Origin: Brachypodium distachyon
Taxonomy: Eukaryota; Streptophyta; Magnoliopsida; Poales; Poaceae
NCBI RefSeq assembly: GCF_000005505.3
Contig: NC_016135.3
Span: 20,616,613 to 20,680,612 of the forward strand
DNA: 64,000 nucleotides
Direction of reading: 5' to 3'
The notes under the pieces were generated by a model that saw only the letters and a program-made list of their open reading frames with translations, ran no database searches and was not told the DNA's origin. Shown here in pieces: positions 22,548 to 34,100 of the stretch. Numbering within the stretch: position 1 is the stretch's first letter; each line of letters opens with the position of its first letter. Position numbers and translations under genes: made by a program.

Positions 22548-25500
22548 CTAGCTTCCTGGTGTGAACTTCATGCAGATCGGCGGCTTGACCTTGGCGAGCG
22601 CGAGCAGCGACGACGGGAAGATCCATATCCCGTCGCCGCAGATGAGGCCCGAGGCGACGGCCGGCACGAGCAGCGCGGCCTTCTTCCCGTCGAGCTTGTG
22701 CCAGAGGAACACCACGAGGCTGCCCGCGCACATGTCGATGGCGAAGCTGGCGCCGACGAGGAACGGCACGGCCATGGCCATGGGCAGCGGCACGTACCTC
22801 CCGAGCCTCCGGGGCAAGAAATCCCTCGCCACGTTAGCCAGCACCGCGAAGGCGAAGAATGCCGCGCAGAGCTGCATACAGTGCCTTGGCAGCGCCGAGA
22901 AGCCCTCCACGCCGAGGATCGCCATGTTGCGGTAGATGAGCGCGTAGGGCGCCTTCCAGTACCCGTCCGGGTTCCCCACGTCGAAGGCCTCGTAGAAGAG
23001 GAAGAAGGTGAGCGGCGCCACGACGCAGCCCATGAGCGTGCCCGCGGCCTGGCCCGCCAGCATCGACCGCGGCGACGTCAGCGTCAGGTGGGCCGTCTTG
23101 AAGTCGTGCATCAGGTCCGCCGAGATGAGCACCAGATGCTTCACCAGACCGCAGGTCACCAGCCCGGCAACCACGCCGTTGTCCTTCCCCGCCCACGCCG
23201 CGAAGATGAAGAGCGCGATCTTGCCGTAGTTGTAGCCCATGTTCATGTCCGTGAGGCCCGTGCCGTAGGCGTTGCAGAAACCCAGCGCCGGTGCCAGGAG
23301 GTAGGCGATGATCACGTAGTACCACTTCACCTGCCGGAACATGAGCGGGATGGCCACCACCGCGATGGCGCTCAGCACCGCGTACCCGGAGTAGGCCACC
23401 CAGGCCGGGATGTTGTCCCTGTTGAACACCTCGTCTCGCTGCCGGTCGTCGATGGACACGGAGTCCGCATCCGCCACTGTAAAATGCAATGCCGATCATG
23501 CACAATGTACGCAGTAAGCAACTGATTGAGCATGTCTTAATTCTTCACCTCTGTTAAGACGGCCGCGCTTCGATCTTTCGTGCATGCTCTTGAGGGTGAT
23601 GATAATGACTTTGAAGAAGTTGTAGAAGCCGTCGCCAGTGAGCAGTGCAATGCAGAGGAAGGCCTGGAAAGCGATTTATTAGAGGGAAGAATTACAGATA
23701 CAGAACGCGTATTGTGGAAAATTCCCCTTCTCAATCAGAAGAAGAGGTGAATTCAAGAACAAACCTTGTAGCCGTATAGGCCTGTCATGCTGCTTCCAGA
23801 TGCGTTTGCCGGATACCAGTTTCCCTTCTGTTTGCTCATGAGCGGCCACATTACGCCCCAAGAAAGGATGGCGCCAAAGAGCAGAGAAAGGTTGACAAGG
23901 TGCGAGCAGATCATCCCGGCACCAACATACGTCAGACTGAAGTCGAAGGAAAATCTGGCAATCCAAGGAGCGAAGTGTGTTATCCATTTGAACCACTGAA
24001 ACATAAAGTTGGGTAGTGAAAAAAAAAAATAGAGATTACGTTTGTTTCAAAGCTTGCAGCCCAAAAGTAGGAAACTGAAGGAATCCGCAGGCGTCGCCGC
24101 CGGTGTAGAACCATTGGAAGAAGCTCCAAAAAAAGCTGATCCCAAAGTACTTCAGGAAGCCACGAACCTGCTTCCTGTTGTATTGGTGAAAATTTGAATC
24201 AGTTCAGGTCATCAAAAAATTTCTTAAAGCGTTGTACGGTTCAATGACGAGCTCACCAGCGTATCTGGAATAAAAGAGTGAAAAAGAGCATACTTTGCAT
24301 TCTTATCTCCTTGAGGTGTGTGGAAGCCGTTTATGAGAACGGCAGTCGCAGTCCCACTTGGATAAGTTAGTTTGTAGTCGATGACCAGTACCTGAAAGTA
24401 AGTATCCCCAAAAATATATAATTTCAGCTAATCCGTTATTTGATTTTTGTAGCCAGATTAGGACAACTAGATTGCATTTTATAGAAAGAATATAATAAAT
24501 GCCATCGCAAAAGATAAAAGAATGCTACAAATGTGTAGTCTAGGTCCGAAATGGTTGGTGGATATCAAGATTCTTAACAAGTGACCGGTGAGAACACGAG
24601 AAAAAGATAGTACTCCCTCCGTCCCATATTAAGTGACTTAAATTTACCAAAATATGTATCTATCTATATAGAAAAACATTTATATACATGTAATATTTCG
24701 TCATTTAATATGAGACGGAGCATCCGTGCCAATCGGGGTCAAGGATCGCAACTCTGACGCTGCGATCTTCTGGCCAAGAACAAAGTTTCGGTTCTTCGGA
24801 CAGCAACAGCAACCCCGGGGAATTCAGGAAGTGCGGCTCAAATGGTAAACGCTCACAAGTCACAGCTTGGGCCTAGGACACGGAAAAGATGAGACGAGAG
24901 CACATGAAAGATGAGTCCGGAAACTGGAATAGTACCTTTCTGAGAGGGAGCAAGGTGAGGAGCCCCACGAAGCTGATGGAGAGGAGGAACCCCATCATCC
25001 AGCCGATGCCGGGCTCCTTATAGCTCCCCGGCACGTTGCCCGGCGTTTTCACCCCGGACTGCTCGTACGTCTTCTTGTCCAGGCCAAGCAAGAAGGACCC
25101 GAACCCACCTGCGGACTCAAACGCAATCACGAATCAGGAAACTAATCCAATGGGGGGGGCAATTAGTTAATTGATTGAAGGAAAGGAAGTTGGTTACCGC
25201 CGAAGCCGATGGTGTAGCAGGCGACGGCGCAGGTCTGGACGACGGTGTTCTCCTGTGGGGTGAAGGGGCGGGAGGCAATGCCGAGGCGGGCGAGCGCGTG
25301 CGTCCAGCCGCGGAGCGCGAGGAAGGCGAGCAGCGCGGCGGAGACGTTGAGCGTGGGGACGAGTCCCGTGGTGAGGCTCAGCTTCATCACGATCACCGTG
25401 TACACCACGCCGATCAGCAGCGCCGCCACCATGCCGCGCGCGGTCACCTGCTCCCGCCACGGCGGCACGGCGCGCTCCGCCGCCGCGCGCGCCAGCGCGG

Positions 25501-25582
25501 GCTCCGACTCCATGTCCGGGCCGGGCTCGGGCGCCGTCTTCTCGATCTCGTGGGCCGGCTGGCCCAGCGCGCGCTGGTCCAT
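22548..25582 (-). CDS. YSL: Yellow stripe-like (YSL) metal-chelate transporter, copy 3 (diverged)
   Basis: Coding exons: 25582-25198, 25108-24936, 24391-24294, 24174-24040, 23954-23765, 23663-23549, 23476-22548. All are GT-AG with the phases of copies 1 and 2, giving 674 residues. The start MDQRALG at 25582 has the context ACGATGG and is the first ATG of the predicted spliced leader. The acidic N-terminus ([10 protein letters not shown]) is longer than in copies 1 and 2. Hallmarks: [59 protein letters not shown], and the end [11 protein letters not shown]. Differences from the sisters cluster in two hydrophilic regions: [14 protein letters not shown] in exon 5, and [17 protein letters not shown] around the exon 6/7 junction. 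The gene is much GC-richer in exons 1 and 7. By memory of the rice clusters it may correspond to the YSL2/YSL9 member paired with YSL15/YSL16; this is unverified. Confidence 0.94.
24611..24722. mobile_element. Stowaway MITE inside intron 2 of YSL copy 3
   Basis: The ends TACTCCCTCCGTCCCATATT and, reversed, TGCTCCGTCTCATATTAA are inverted repeats. About 112 bp, AT-rich, with a TA at the left edge. It lies wholly within the 544-bp intron and does not touch the splice sites. Confidence 0.8.
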
Positions 25583-25635
25583 CGTCCCGGCGCCCGCGTC
25601 GGCCCTGCTGGGGACGAGCAGCTCGAGCTCTGCGC

Positions 25636-26114
25636 CTGCAGTTTGGGGATGGAGACGAAGCCGTGAGCTCATCTGCGTGCGCAAGCTAGGCAGATCGCCT
25701 CCATGTGCAGTGTAGGCCTGAAGAGTTGTTGACTCAACACTCCAGCTGTTAAGCTTTTCGGCAACAGTTTTTTAATGGAAAACGCTGAAAAGGAAGGGAG
25801 GGCGAGATGCTCTGCTCCACAGGGTCAGAATTCAGAAATGGCAAAACCAGAATGGGAGGACGAGGAACACTTCAAACTTCCCCCAGCGAACACAATCACG
25901 CGCAGCAGCAGAGAGGTGAACGAAGACGTAGCGTACGAACTATACTCGCAAGTCACGTTTACAGAAGGCTATACTCTGACAAAGGATGGCAGTTATGGCG
26001 TCACGCAAGAAGATGAAAGCAAAGAACTCATCACACAGTAACGGAAGGACCCAAATGAAGGCAGGCAAGAATGGCAGGAATCAAACTCCGGCGAACACCG
26101 CCAGGAAAACTCAC
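25636..26114 (-). other. Predicted 5'-UTR intron of YSL copy 3
   Basis: A strong donor, GAGACAG|GTGAGTTTT, lies at 26115/26114. An acceptor, CAAACTGCAG|GCGC, lies at 25636/25635. Splicing removes the ATGs at 25684 and 25672, so the first ATG left in the leader is 25582, which has the best start context. The agreement of donor, acceptor and start makes this convincing without transcript data. Confidence 0.65.
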
Positions 26115-26223
26115 CTGTCTCAGTTCGGTTCCCAGCACCGGCCGGTCGAGTCGTGGAGCGAACGCCGCACGGCCGCGAGGAGGAGAAGGAAATTGGAGTC
26201 TGGAGGGATTGATTGAGCCACGA

Positions 26224-26236
26224 GTTTTAATATAAG
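26224..26236 (-). promoter_or_regulatory. TATA box of YSL copy 3
   Basis: The minus strand reads CGCTTATATTAAAACTC, about 110 bases upstream of the predicted leader donor. A start near 26195-26200 would give a leader without upstream ATGs. Confidence 0.6.
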
Positions 26237-26591
26237 CGGCGCGCGGGGAGCCGGAGATGGAGCCTGTGTACTACACGCGCGTGGGGGCATGCGGAAGTAC
26301 AAAAGACGGGGAGAAGTTTCGGAGCTGCAGTACAACGGGAGCGGACGCCGATGAAAACGGCCGGTCGGTCAGTGACGCGAGATTTTTTTTTTCTCTTCTC
26401 CAACCCAGGAGTACTCCAGGACTCGCGCAGCCCAACAGAGGTGGACCGGTTGGACGGACGACCTTGCGGCTGTCTTGACCTTTTGGTTGGGTGCGGGATC
26501 GCGACGTTAAAAAAATGTGACCCGTCGTCCGAGCGTGGCAGCTCATAGGTTTTCATTTTATAAAAATCAATTCGATCCACTTGTAGCAGCT

Positions 26592-26599
26592 CCACGTGG
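26592..26599. promoter_or_regulatory. Palindromic CCACGTGG upstream of YSL copy 3
   Basis: This G-box contains CACGTGG on both strands. CACGTGG is the published preferred site of the iron-deficiency bHLH factor IRO2 of rice. It lies roughly 360-370 bp upstream of the TATA box of copy 3. A single G-box can occur by chance. Confidence 0.4.
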
Positions 26600-26639
26600 T
26601 TTTGAAGCTTCAACGAAACTCATCGCGTGTATATTGTAG

Positions 26640-29416
26640 TGTGATCATCTCGTGGGATTGCCATGGTTCCAATAATTTATCACCCAGTTGGGGGTGATCG
26701 CCGTTCAGCATCTGTAGGAGTTCTTGTTCTTCTTTTTTTTGGACGCTTAGAGAGGTACATCTCGATGAAACAAATGCCAAAAGACATCTTATGGAACCTC
26801 GCGACAGGATCACAGAACCCCGCGACGGGATCATACTCGGGACTTTCGGTGTGGAAGGCACGACTTTCCAAAGTCACCATGGCAATCATACAATTGAGTG
26901 TTTGGAAAAACTAGGAGAAATGAACAATTCCTTCCGATCTCTTCAATTCCCCTTTGATCAAGATAGAGATGGGATTAAACGAACAAGTCCTTAGGTGTAA
27001 ATTCTTAGGGATCGGCTTTAGAGGAGAGGGTGACCAAATGCCGACCTTTGCCAACTTTGTAGGAGAATCATGAGCATGTCGCTTCTCTTCTTTTCAGATG
27101 CCGATTCTCACTTTGGGTCTGGAGCTCGAGCATATCTTAGCTTAGTTTTGTGGATATAATCTAGATCTTTAGGCGAGATTTCGTTCCTTAAAGAATGGTG
27201 GCTTTCAGTAGATCTTCTCTTGTTATGCTCGTGTTCTGGTAGCTGTGGAACGACCTGAATGTTGTGGTGTTTAGTAATGTATCCATTATGCCCGCCATAA
27301 CCGTGGCTAGGATTAAGACCGAGTTGACGGTTTAGGTTCTCACCGGGGCAAAACACTCGAGTTCGATCATGCCTCCTGATTAGTCTAAACGAGGCTCCTT
27401 AGGACTTGTTCCTTGTGAATTTCCCCGGTGGGGGATCGGGAAGGATTTAAGTTAATTTGATCTACAATCTAGAAAATCTCGGTTGAACCCGGCCGGGCTG
27501 GGAGTCTGGGACTAAACGAACGGGCCCTTGAGAGTTCTGATCATCTCATGTATCATGTCTCCAATCATTTATTTCCAGAAGTGTAAGCTTCGTGCAGTAG
27601 TCACGCTACAACAGAAAGCATATTTCGCGGAATACGTTACCAGAAATGGTTGATGTGATGTGATTGCCAGATCCAACTTTGAGTTTCGGCACACGATTTA
27701 AAGCAGCATCAAACCATTCAATGAGGATGAGCTAGCGACCTATTGGCAACACAAGTACAGACAAATTACAGTAGGCAGCTGCTGGACGTGCAAACGTCAG
27801 GGCAAAAGACTGAAAACCAGAGTATACAGAGCATGACGAAGAAATGTGGACATCACATGACACAAGAGGATTACGCTGCCACGCATCAATCCAGAGGCTG
27901 AGAGTTGTGCCCGAGGTGTGATTTCTTCCACTGCGCGACCATTAGCTGAAAAAGAGTCTTGAACTCTCATTGAATTGCTTCCTGATTATGATCAGGGCTT
28001 CATGGGACACGAAGTGTTTTCAGAAAGCAGAAAACTCTCTTTGTTCCTTGAAATCCAGAGGTTCCACGGTACTTGGCCAGCATAGCTCTAGTCAGCGCTC
28101 GGCCACATATACCAGCAAGGATGAAACCCAGCGCACACAGGTGGTGGCCTTGAGGCCGGTGGCGTTGGAACGTGAAAGGGCGAACGCCGAACAGGTTTTG
28201 ATCGGGCGCACAAATGAAGAACCGGGCAGGCAGCGGCAGCAGATAACGCCTCCACGGCTCCACATCGAAGCAGGTTTTCTAGGACCTCAACGCCTGTCAC
28301 AGTTATGTTTCCCTTGACATCTTGCCGTCACAGTTCTAAAACACACACTACTCTGCGCGACTGCACTATTTGGAAGTCAAATATGGCCATGGACGGATCC
28401 AGCATATAAGCCATGGGGGCCAATGCCCCCACTCAATTTTGATTCACTAGTACAGATGTTAGATTTTCACCATTGATGTCCCCACTAATTTAAGTCAGAG
28501 CTTCTTAAGAATGTCTAAGTGCCCCCTTTTTTTCTGGCTCCGCCCTTCAATATGGCCCCATTCTGAACTAGGTGCGGCAAGCACGAAATCGGTTTTATTT
28601 CGGTTTTGGAATTTAGAAACGGGGGGTTGGGGGGGGGGGGGGGGCAACAGTTCTTTTTTTTGGTGTTTCTTGTTTGGCTCGAGGAGTCTATGAGACTGAG
28701 AGGAAGTTTTGTGGTCTGAGTTAGCTTGGAAACATTGGGGCAGATGGTGCACAGATTCTTATTTTTTTTTACAGAATTGACTAAAATGTTTATGGTAATG
28801 GGGGCTAGTAGAACTATCCAAATATTTATCATCTTCTTCCTAGGTCATCATAGCAGAACCTAAAATGACGGTTTTTCATTTCATACTGAAAAGTAGAAAA
28901 GAGACCCACATTAGCAGTGTGCAAGGATTTAACATGCTCTGTTTTGATGAGAACCTGCAATTGTAGACATGAAAATGGTGCCTGCCTTTTCTTTTAATAC
29001 TTAAATTCACATTTCGCTGTTGAATTATATATGTCTATCTAAATAAAAAAATTGACCGGCGACACATTACCGATTTTGTAACTTCATTTTGCAAACTAAG
29101 AGTAATTTCGTGCCATGCCGCCTTGTACTCCCTTCTAGGTAGACCATCAACTGATCTACTGCATTTACAACAGACATTTAGACTTACTAAAGCCTCACAA
29201 AGTATTCTAGACTAGGGTTCCAAAAAAGGAACATAACAAAGGAAGGCAATTTCATCTCAATCAACAGCCCCTTCAATGGTGTATACTAATATAGTAGTAA
29301 GTAGCGCAACAATACCATTTCACAAAAGTGAATAGGAATCCCCTTACAAAAAAGTGAATAGGAAATTAGAAATCGAAGAATTACAAACCTGCATAAGCAG
29401 GTCACAACCACATGAA
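26640..29416. other. Intergenic, MITE remnants, no gene seen
   Basis: Lies between the divergent ends of YSL copy 3 (5' side) and the EndoU gene (3' side). It contains a Tourist-like element (27401-27526) and a segment with GCCCCCACTC-type repeats (28420-28540). A mononucleotide run of 15-16 G lies at about 28628-28643. Open frames such as 27108-27356 minus and 27970-28317 plus have no recognised motif. Confidence 0.4.
27401..27526. mobile_element. Tourist-like MITE, short
   Basis: The left end GGACTTGTTCCTTGTG is preceded by TTA. The right end, reversed, is GGGCCCGTTCGTTTAGTCCC, next to TTG. The GGCCxGTTCGTTT type end and a TTA-like target fit the PIF/Harbinger group. The match between the ends is imperfect. 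Confidence 0.4.
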
Positions 29417-32400
29417 TCAATTCTCTGCAATAGGAAAGGCTGATCCAATCTTGTTGTTCCCCATGCGGTAGCACTTGACGTTCACTGTGTATGGGCCAAT
29501 ATCGACGCGGTTATCCTCCCCTCCCATAAAGAAGCACAGTGTGTAGAGTGCAAGCTCAAACTCAGGGCTAACACCAATCAAAGAGCTTGATACAGACTTC
29601 AGAACGCCGTGCCACTCAAACTGAATGGTCAGTAACTGTGTCTCTGAATCAGGCTGTCAAAACAACAATGGAACGTGTTAGATCCATTACTCACATCATA
29701 AGCAAAAGCAAGTACATCTTAGACGGTTAGACCCATATACTCACCGATTCCCCACGTCGCCTTGGGAATATGTAACCTTGGTAGTCCACATTTCCCTTGG
29801 CTTCTTCCAGATAAAACTGCAAATTAGTCATGAAGAGGCAGTCAGAAATATTTTTGTAAAAGAATACAAGGCTCCTAAAACATTACAAGGGCTTGCCTGA
29901 ATCCAGTTATGGAAGCCCGAGACCTCATTCTCTCCTTGTCTCTGTCCTTTTGTCTCACCAACAAACACATGCTCAAATGCAGAAGAGCTGCTAGAGTTGC
30001 CACATCTTCCATACAAATTAAACCAAAGGGATTTCAACATTGTCTTGAAGTCGTCATAGTCTTGAGATGAAACTCCCTTCAGCACTAAATACCGGTGCAG
30101 GTACTTGATCGGTGCTGTCCTGGCAATCTCTTCGATAAATGCTACTTCTTCGTGCTTGTCCTGCTCAGTAACAACTTCTTTGTATCCTTGGTGTGGATTG
30201 TAATTGTCAAGAAGCGCACAGAAGCGAGAGTAGGTGGGCTTGGTAAGCACATCATCGTCTAGCCAGCTGAACAAATTTTCAGATGCCATATCATCCTTCT
30301 GATAAACCTTCTTTCCCTCTCCACATTCAATTCTGTAGTCCTTACCGGGAACAAGACGGTTCAGATCAAGCTCCCACAGCCGGTCACATGCTTCCGACAA
30401 GCTGTTGAGCTCCTCCCTTGTAGGCTCTACATTTAGGCCATGGTGGATCTGACCAACATCTTGAGAGTACTGTTGTTCAGATGGTGGCCTTTTGTATGTG
30501 TTCCATGCTTCAGACTGTATGATGCAGTTACGAGGTTAGACTTCAGGCAGGTAAAGGAAGATTCGGAATATACTACTACTAGCTAAGTACCTGCATGTTG
30601 CTGCATAGTTCATTATATTATTTAATTTTATGAAGGAATATGTTCTTCGCCTTCTGGATCTTTTTTCTCTTCATTTGGCCCTAAAAATCTGGTGATAATT
30701 GCACATATACGTAAGTAATATGTTATTCATATTAAATTTAGGGGCCCTAATTTTAAAATCAGGAAGATTAGATTAGATTTAGTGAGGCCTAAATTTTGGA
30801 GGGGAATGACGTACCATCACGACCAACAGTAATTTAATAGTATATAGTAAAGAAAGATAAAGATAAACATAGCACCATCATGATATCTTACCAAAGGGTC
30901 TCTACCAGTTAAATAAGAATTTTTTCAAAGATAGTAACATCAAAAGGAAATGTTGGTGGCAAATATCCTTTAGAAAATCATATATTGTGTAACAATCAAT
31001 CGATTTGTTTCAGCGTAACAAGAGTAGTGTCAAAGTATTTGATCTTTATAACTGTTTGATGACATCGACTGTATACAGAGAAAATATTAACTGAAAAAAC
31101 TACCATAAACAGATAGAAATGCATCTGATATTTGCAACCAACTACTAACTTTGGTCATTAGATGGCAAAATGCAAACCTGACATGGTCTTCCGTGATGCT
31201 TTTTCTCCCCTACTGTCTCCCAACCTCCATCATTTCTTTCTTCTCCCTCCTAAATCCCAAAATCAAATAGTTAAGTAAGCTCCACTGCTCCACAAAACAC
31301 AGTACAAAAATCTATCCCAACTTCAAATTGACATAGTAAAACCGTATCTAAACTTCAAATTGATAATGAAAAGCTCTAAAGTACAAGAAGAACTGTAACA
31401 TATTTGTAATTTTCTGCCGTAGTAGATCCCCAAAAAAATTATAAGTGCATTGTCCCCTGGATGGCTGGATCAATCAATAGTCTATCCGAGAGAACCAGTC
31501 ACTGTACATAACACATAGGCACTAATTCATTCATATGATTAAACAGCAGAGCAGAATCAAACCTGTTGTTGCCTCCTGTATCCTGCCGCCTGCTGCTGCG
31601 GTGGCCGGCTGCCACCACCCCTCCTATCCTCCCCCTGGTTACAGCAACAAAGCCCAAAGCAGCAGCTGCGTCAGCACACTAAAATCCAACAAAGAAAGTA
31701 AAAAAAGAAATGTGAACAACCTGGCTGCGAAAATCACCATCCGCGGATGGATGCTGCTGCTGCTGTCGGCCCCCCACCTTCTCCCAACCCTCATCATTCC
31801 TCCTCTCCTCCTGAATGCAGTTACAAAATCAACAACCGGAAGTGCCTCACGTTCGATGGAAGTGTTACGATTTTGTTACGATAGGAGTAAATCAAGTGAG
31901 AATTAAATCTAATCTGCTAGGCCCACAGAATCAGATTAGTCTAATCGTAACATAATCGGGGTGCGAACTAACCATACAAACTTCTTCGCAAAAAAGAACT
32001 AACCATACAAACTAACGCAAAAATCTGCCGTCTGTCAGTCTGTCAGAGAAGCTTAACTGAAATCACACAAACAGGCAACAGCAGTCACTCACCCTCCTGG
32101 CGGGCCGAGGGCCCCGGCGCTCCTCCTCTGGCTCGCCGCCCTTCTGATCGGAGACGACCTGCCAGAACCAAAACCGTTTGAGCACCCCTGACCCGCTGAC
32201 CGGCCATTCCACAATCGACAACCTTTGGCTCTATTGACAATTGCGTTAATTAACACAGAAGGCGCGCACCTCGGCCCACGTCGAACGGTCCCGCTGCTCG
32301 CGGCCCTCTTCCTCCTCTTGGTCGTCCCGCGCCGGGCGGTGGCTCCTCCGCGCCTCGTCGCCGCCGTCGTCCCGCTCCCGCGGGGCACCTTCCACGGCGT

Positions 32401-32440
32401 CGATCGCCACCTTGACCAACCCCTTGATGAGCCCCTCCAT
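29417..32440 (-). CDS. EndoU (XendoU) family endoribonuclease
   Basis: Eight coding exons: 32440-32270, 32158-32093, 31810-31721, 31634-31563, 31249-31178, 30514-29897, 29816-29745, 29653-29417. Every coding exon is a multiple of three and the joined frame is open (465 residues). Exons 6-8 form the EndoU domain (about residues 195-465). It has FEHVFVGE (His339), SGFHNWIQFYLEE (His359), LKSVSSSLIGVSPEFE (Lys406), ALYTLCF and the VNVKCYRM end, so the His/His/Lys set used by XendoU to cut RNA at uridines is present. Exons 1-5 encode a charged, Gln-rich N-terminal extension; exons 3 and 5 repeat the theme EERNDxGWExVG. The donor after exon 6 reads CAG|GCAAGC, a GC-AG intron. In animals the family processes snoRNA or cleaves poly(U); the plant role is little known. 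Start context is TCCATGG. The 5' part is duplicated at 42.07-42.5 kb. Confidence 0.9.
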
Positions 32441-33225
32441 GGAGTGGAAGTGGAGGTGGATCCGACTGGCTGTTTGCCTGTTGGGATCTGGGTGAGGGAG
32501 GGGTGGGGGGAGATTAGGAAGGCTTTTAAGCTCGGAGGGTGCGCCGTGGGTGGACTAGTCGGGTGGTTGAGGAAGGATTTGCACGTGGTGATCGCCGATT
32601 CGGTGGGTGGAGTACTGCGGATGGCCGACGACGATGAGCTAGTAGTATCCTGTCCGGTAATTAACCGCTGCCGACAGTCAGGGTCCAGTTCACCGCGTTG
32701 GAACTTGCCAACCTCCAGCGAGTCCCTGCCTTGGCTGGCGCAGATCCGACGTGTCGGCGCACCGCGCACCGCGATACCACCAGGCCAATCCAACCCTTTC
32801 AATTTTTTTTAGAGAGAAGGCCCATCGCCTTCAGGCTTTAGGTACTGGACTAGTGGACTGCCCATGTCCATGTCCGGTTAGGCCCCAAGTATACTGGACC
32901 TACAAACCAACGTTGGGCCATACTTCCAATACACAACATTGAATAAATGATGGGCCGACGACCCCACCTTGGATATTTATTCACGTGGTTACCATTCGTG
33001 CCTTTGCAGTGGAGAAAAATTAAAGTTTTGAGTAGCACATCGTCTTCGTCGGGATTCACCGGTTCACCTCACCTCGTGCCGTCATCTTGTCACTGAGAGG
33101 GTGGGGGTGGGGGGCATCCAAAAGTATTTAGTAATATGAGTCATGCAGTCATCATCGGCAATGCTACGATGGAGTGTGCGATCCCGTCAGATTCTTCCGT
33201 TGTTGCGACAATGCCTTATCAAACG

Positions 33226-33830
33226 ACTTGTGCCCAATTGTCGTAACTTCTTTGTTGTGGGGCTGGGTGCTGTCTGCTAGGTGATATGGAAAACTTGAAA
33301 TGTTGTATGCTTTGAAAAGAAAACTGTGCATCATCCTTCGGCAGTGATTTTCTTACTGTGCTCTTTCCTCCAGTACTGGACGGCATTGCAGAGTCAAGAT
33401 CAGCGACTTGCGATGAAGGATGGGGCAAATGGCCTAACGCTGGCGACTATTCAGCTGCTGCGAAGACTTCAGGAGTGTCAGGCGGCTAGGATGACTAGGG
33501 GCATTATCGAGGCTAGCTGACTCCAAAACTTCTGTTTTGCTCATTCGGCCCCCTGGATGTGGGTCTGTAAGCGTTTGGAGTTTGCGCTAACTGCACTTGT
33601 TTCGCTCTTTCTGCCATGCTACATTGCTCTGCTGTAGGAAGCAGTTTTTTGGTGGCAGCAGGTTTTCGCCCCATAGTGCTGTAAACCGAGCCGGCTGCAA
33701 CACAATGGGTTTCCTACTTGTGTCCGGATGATCCGTTTTCCCATTCTCTATTTTCTGCTTTTGCCAGATGTAAGAGACAAATGTTGTTTCCATTTCTATG
33801 GAATGGAAAATGGGGTCGCCCGATTCAAAA
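33226..33830 (+). mobile_element. Truncated LINE-like retroposon with 16-bp target duplication
   Basis: Flanked by the identical 16-mer AATGCCTTATCAAACG (33210-33225 and 33831-33846). Copy B has this sequence once, at about 47097-47112, so it is the empty site. The insert ends TCGCCCGATTCAAAA, typical of grass LINE 3' ends, with a very short A tail. It encodes no reverse transcriptase and is presumably 5'-truncated or non-autonomous. A short open frame (33326-33520) has no recognised motif. Confidence 0.75.
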
Positions 33831-34100
33831 AATGCCTTATCAAACGGTGCCACGGGACAAGAGAACTTTAGTCACCACATGTTATGTTTTTGATCTTACA
33901 GATTTTTGGTTTGTGTCCTTGTAGATCCGTTCATACGGATTTGATGAGTTTTTGCGAGTGTATCATAGACTCATAGTGCTTTTGTTAATATGACCTTGTG
34001 GTTTGACGATTCTAGGGGATCATCATCGGCCCAAGTACGTTCAACATTCGTGACTTTCCATCTTAATTTTTGGATGGGCAACTTAAGGGGATTTTTTAAG

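Noticed and set aside
22698..23525. 275-residue plus-strand open frame
   Set aside because: It is the antisense shadow of GC-rich exon 7 of YSL copy 3; Arg/His/Glu-rich composition and no motif.
32089..32802. 237-residue minus-strand open frame and 195-residue plus-strand frame over the EndoU 5' end
   Set aside because: Both are out-of-frame readings of EndoU exons 1-2 and the GC-rich promoter. The partner region in copy B gives the same artefact.
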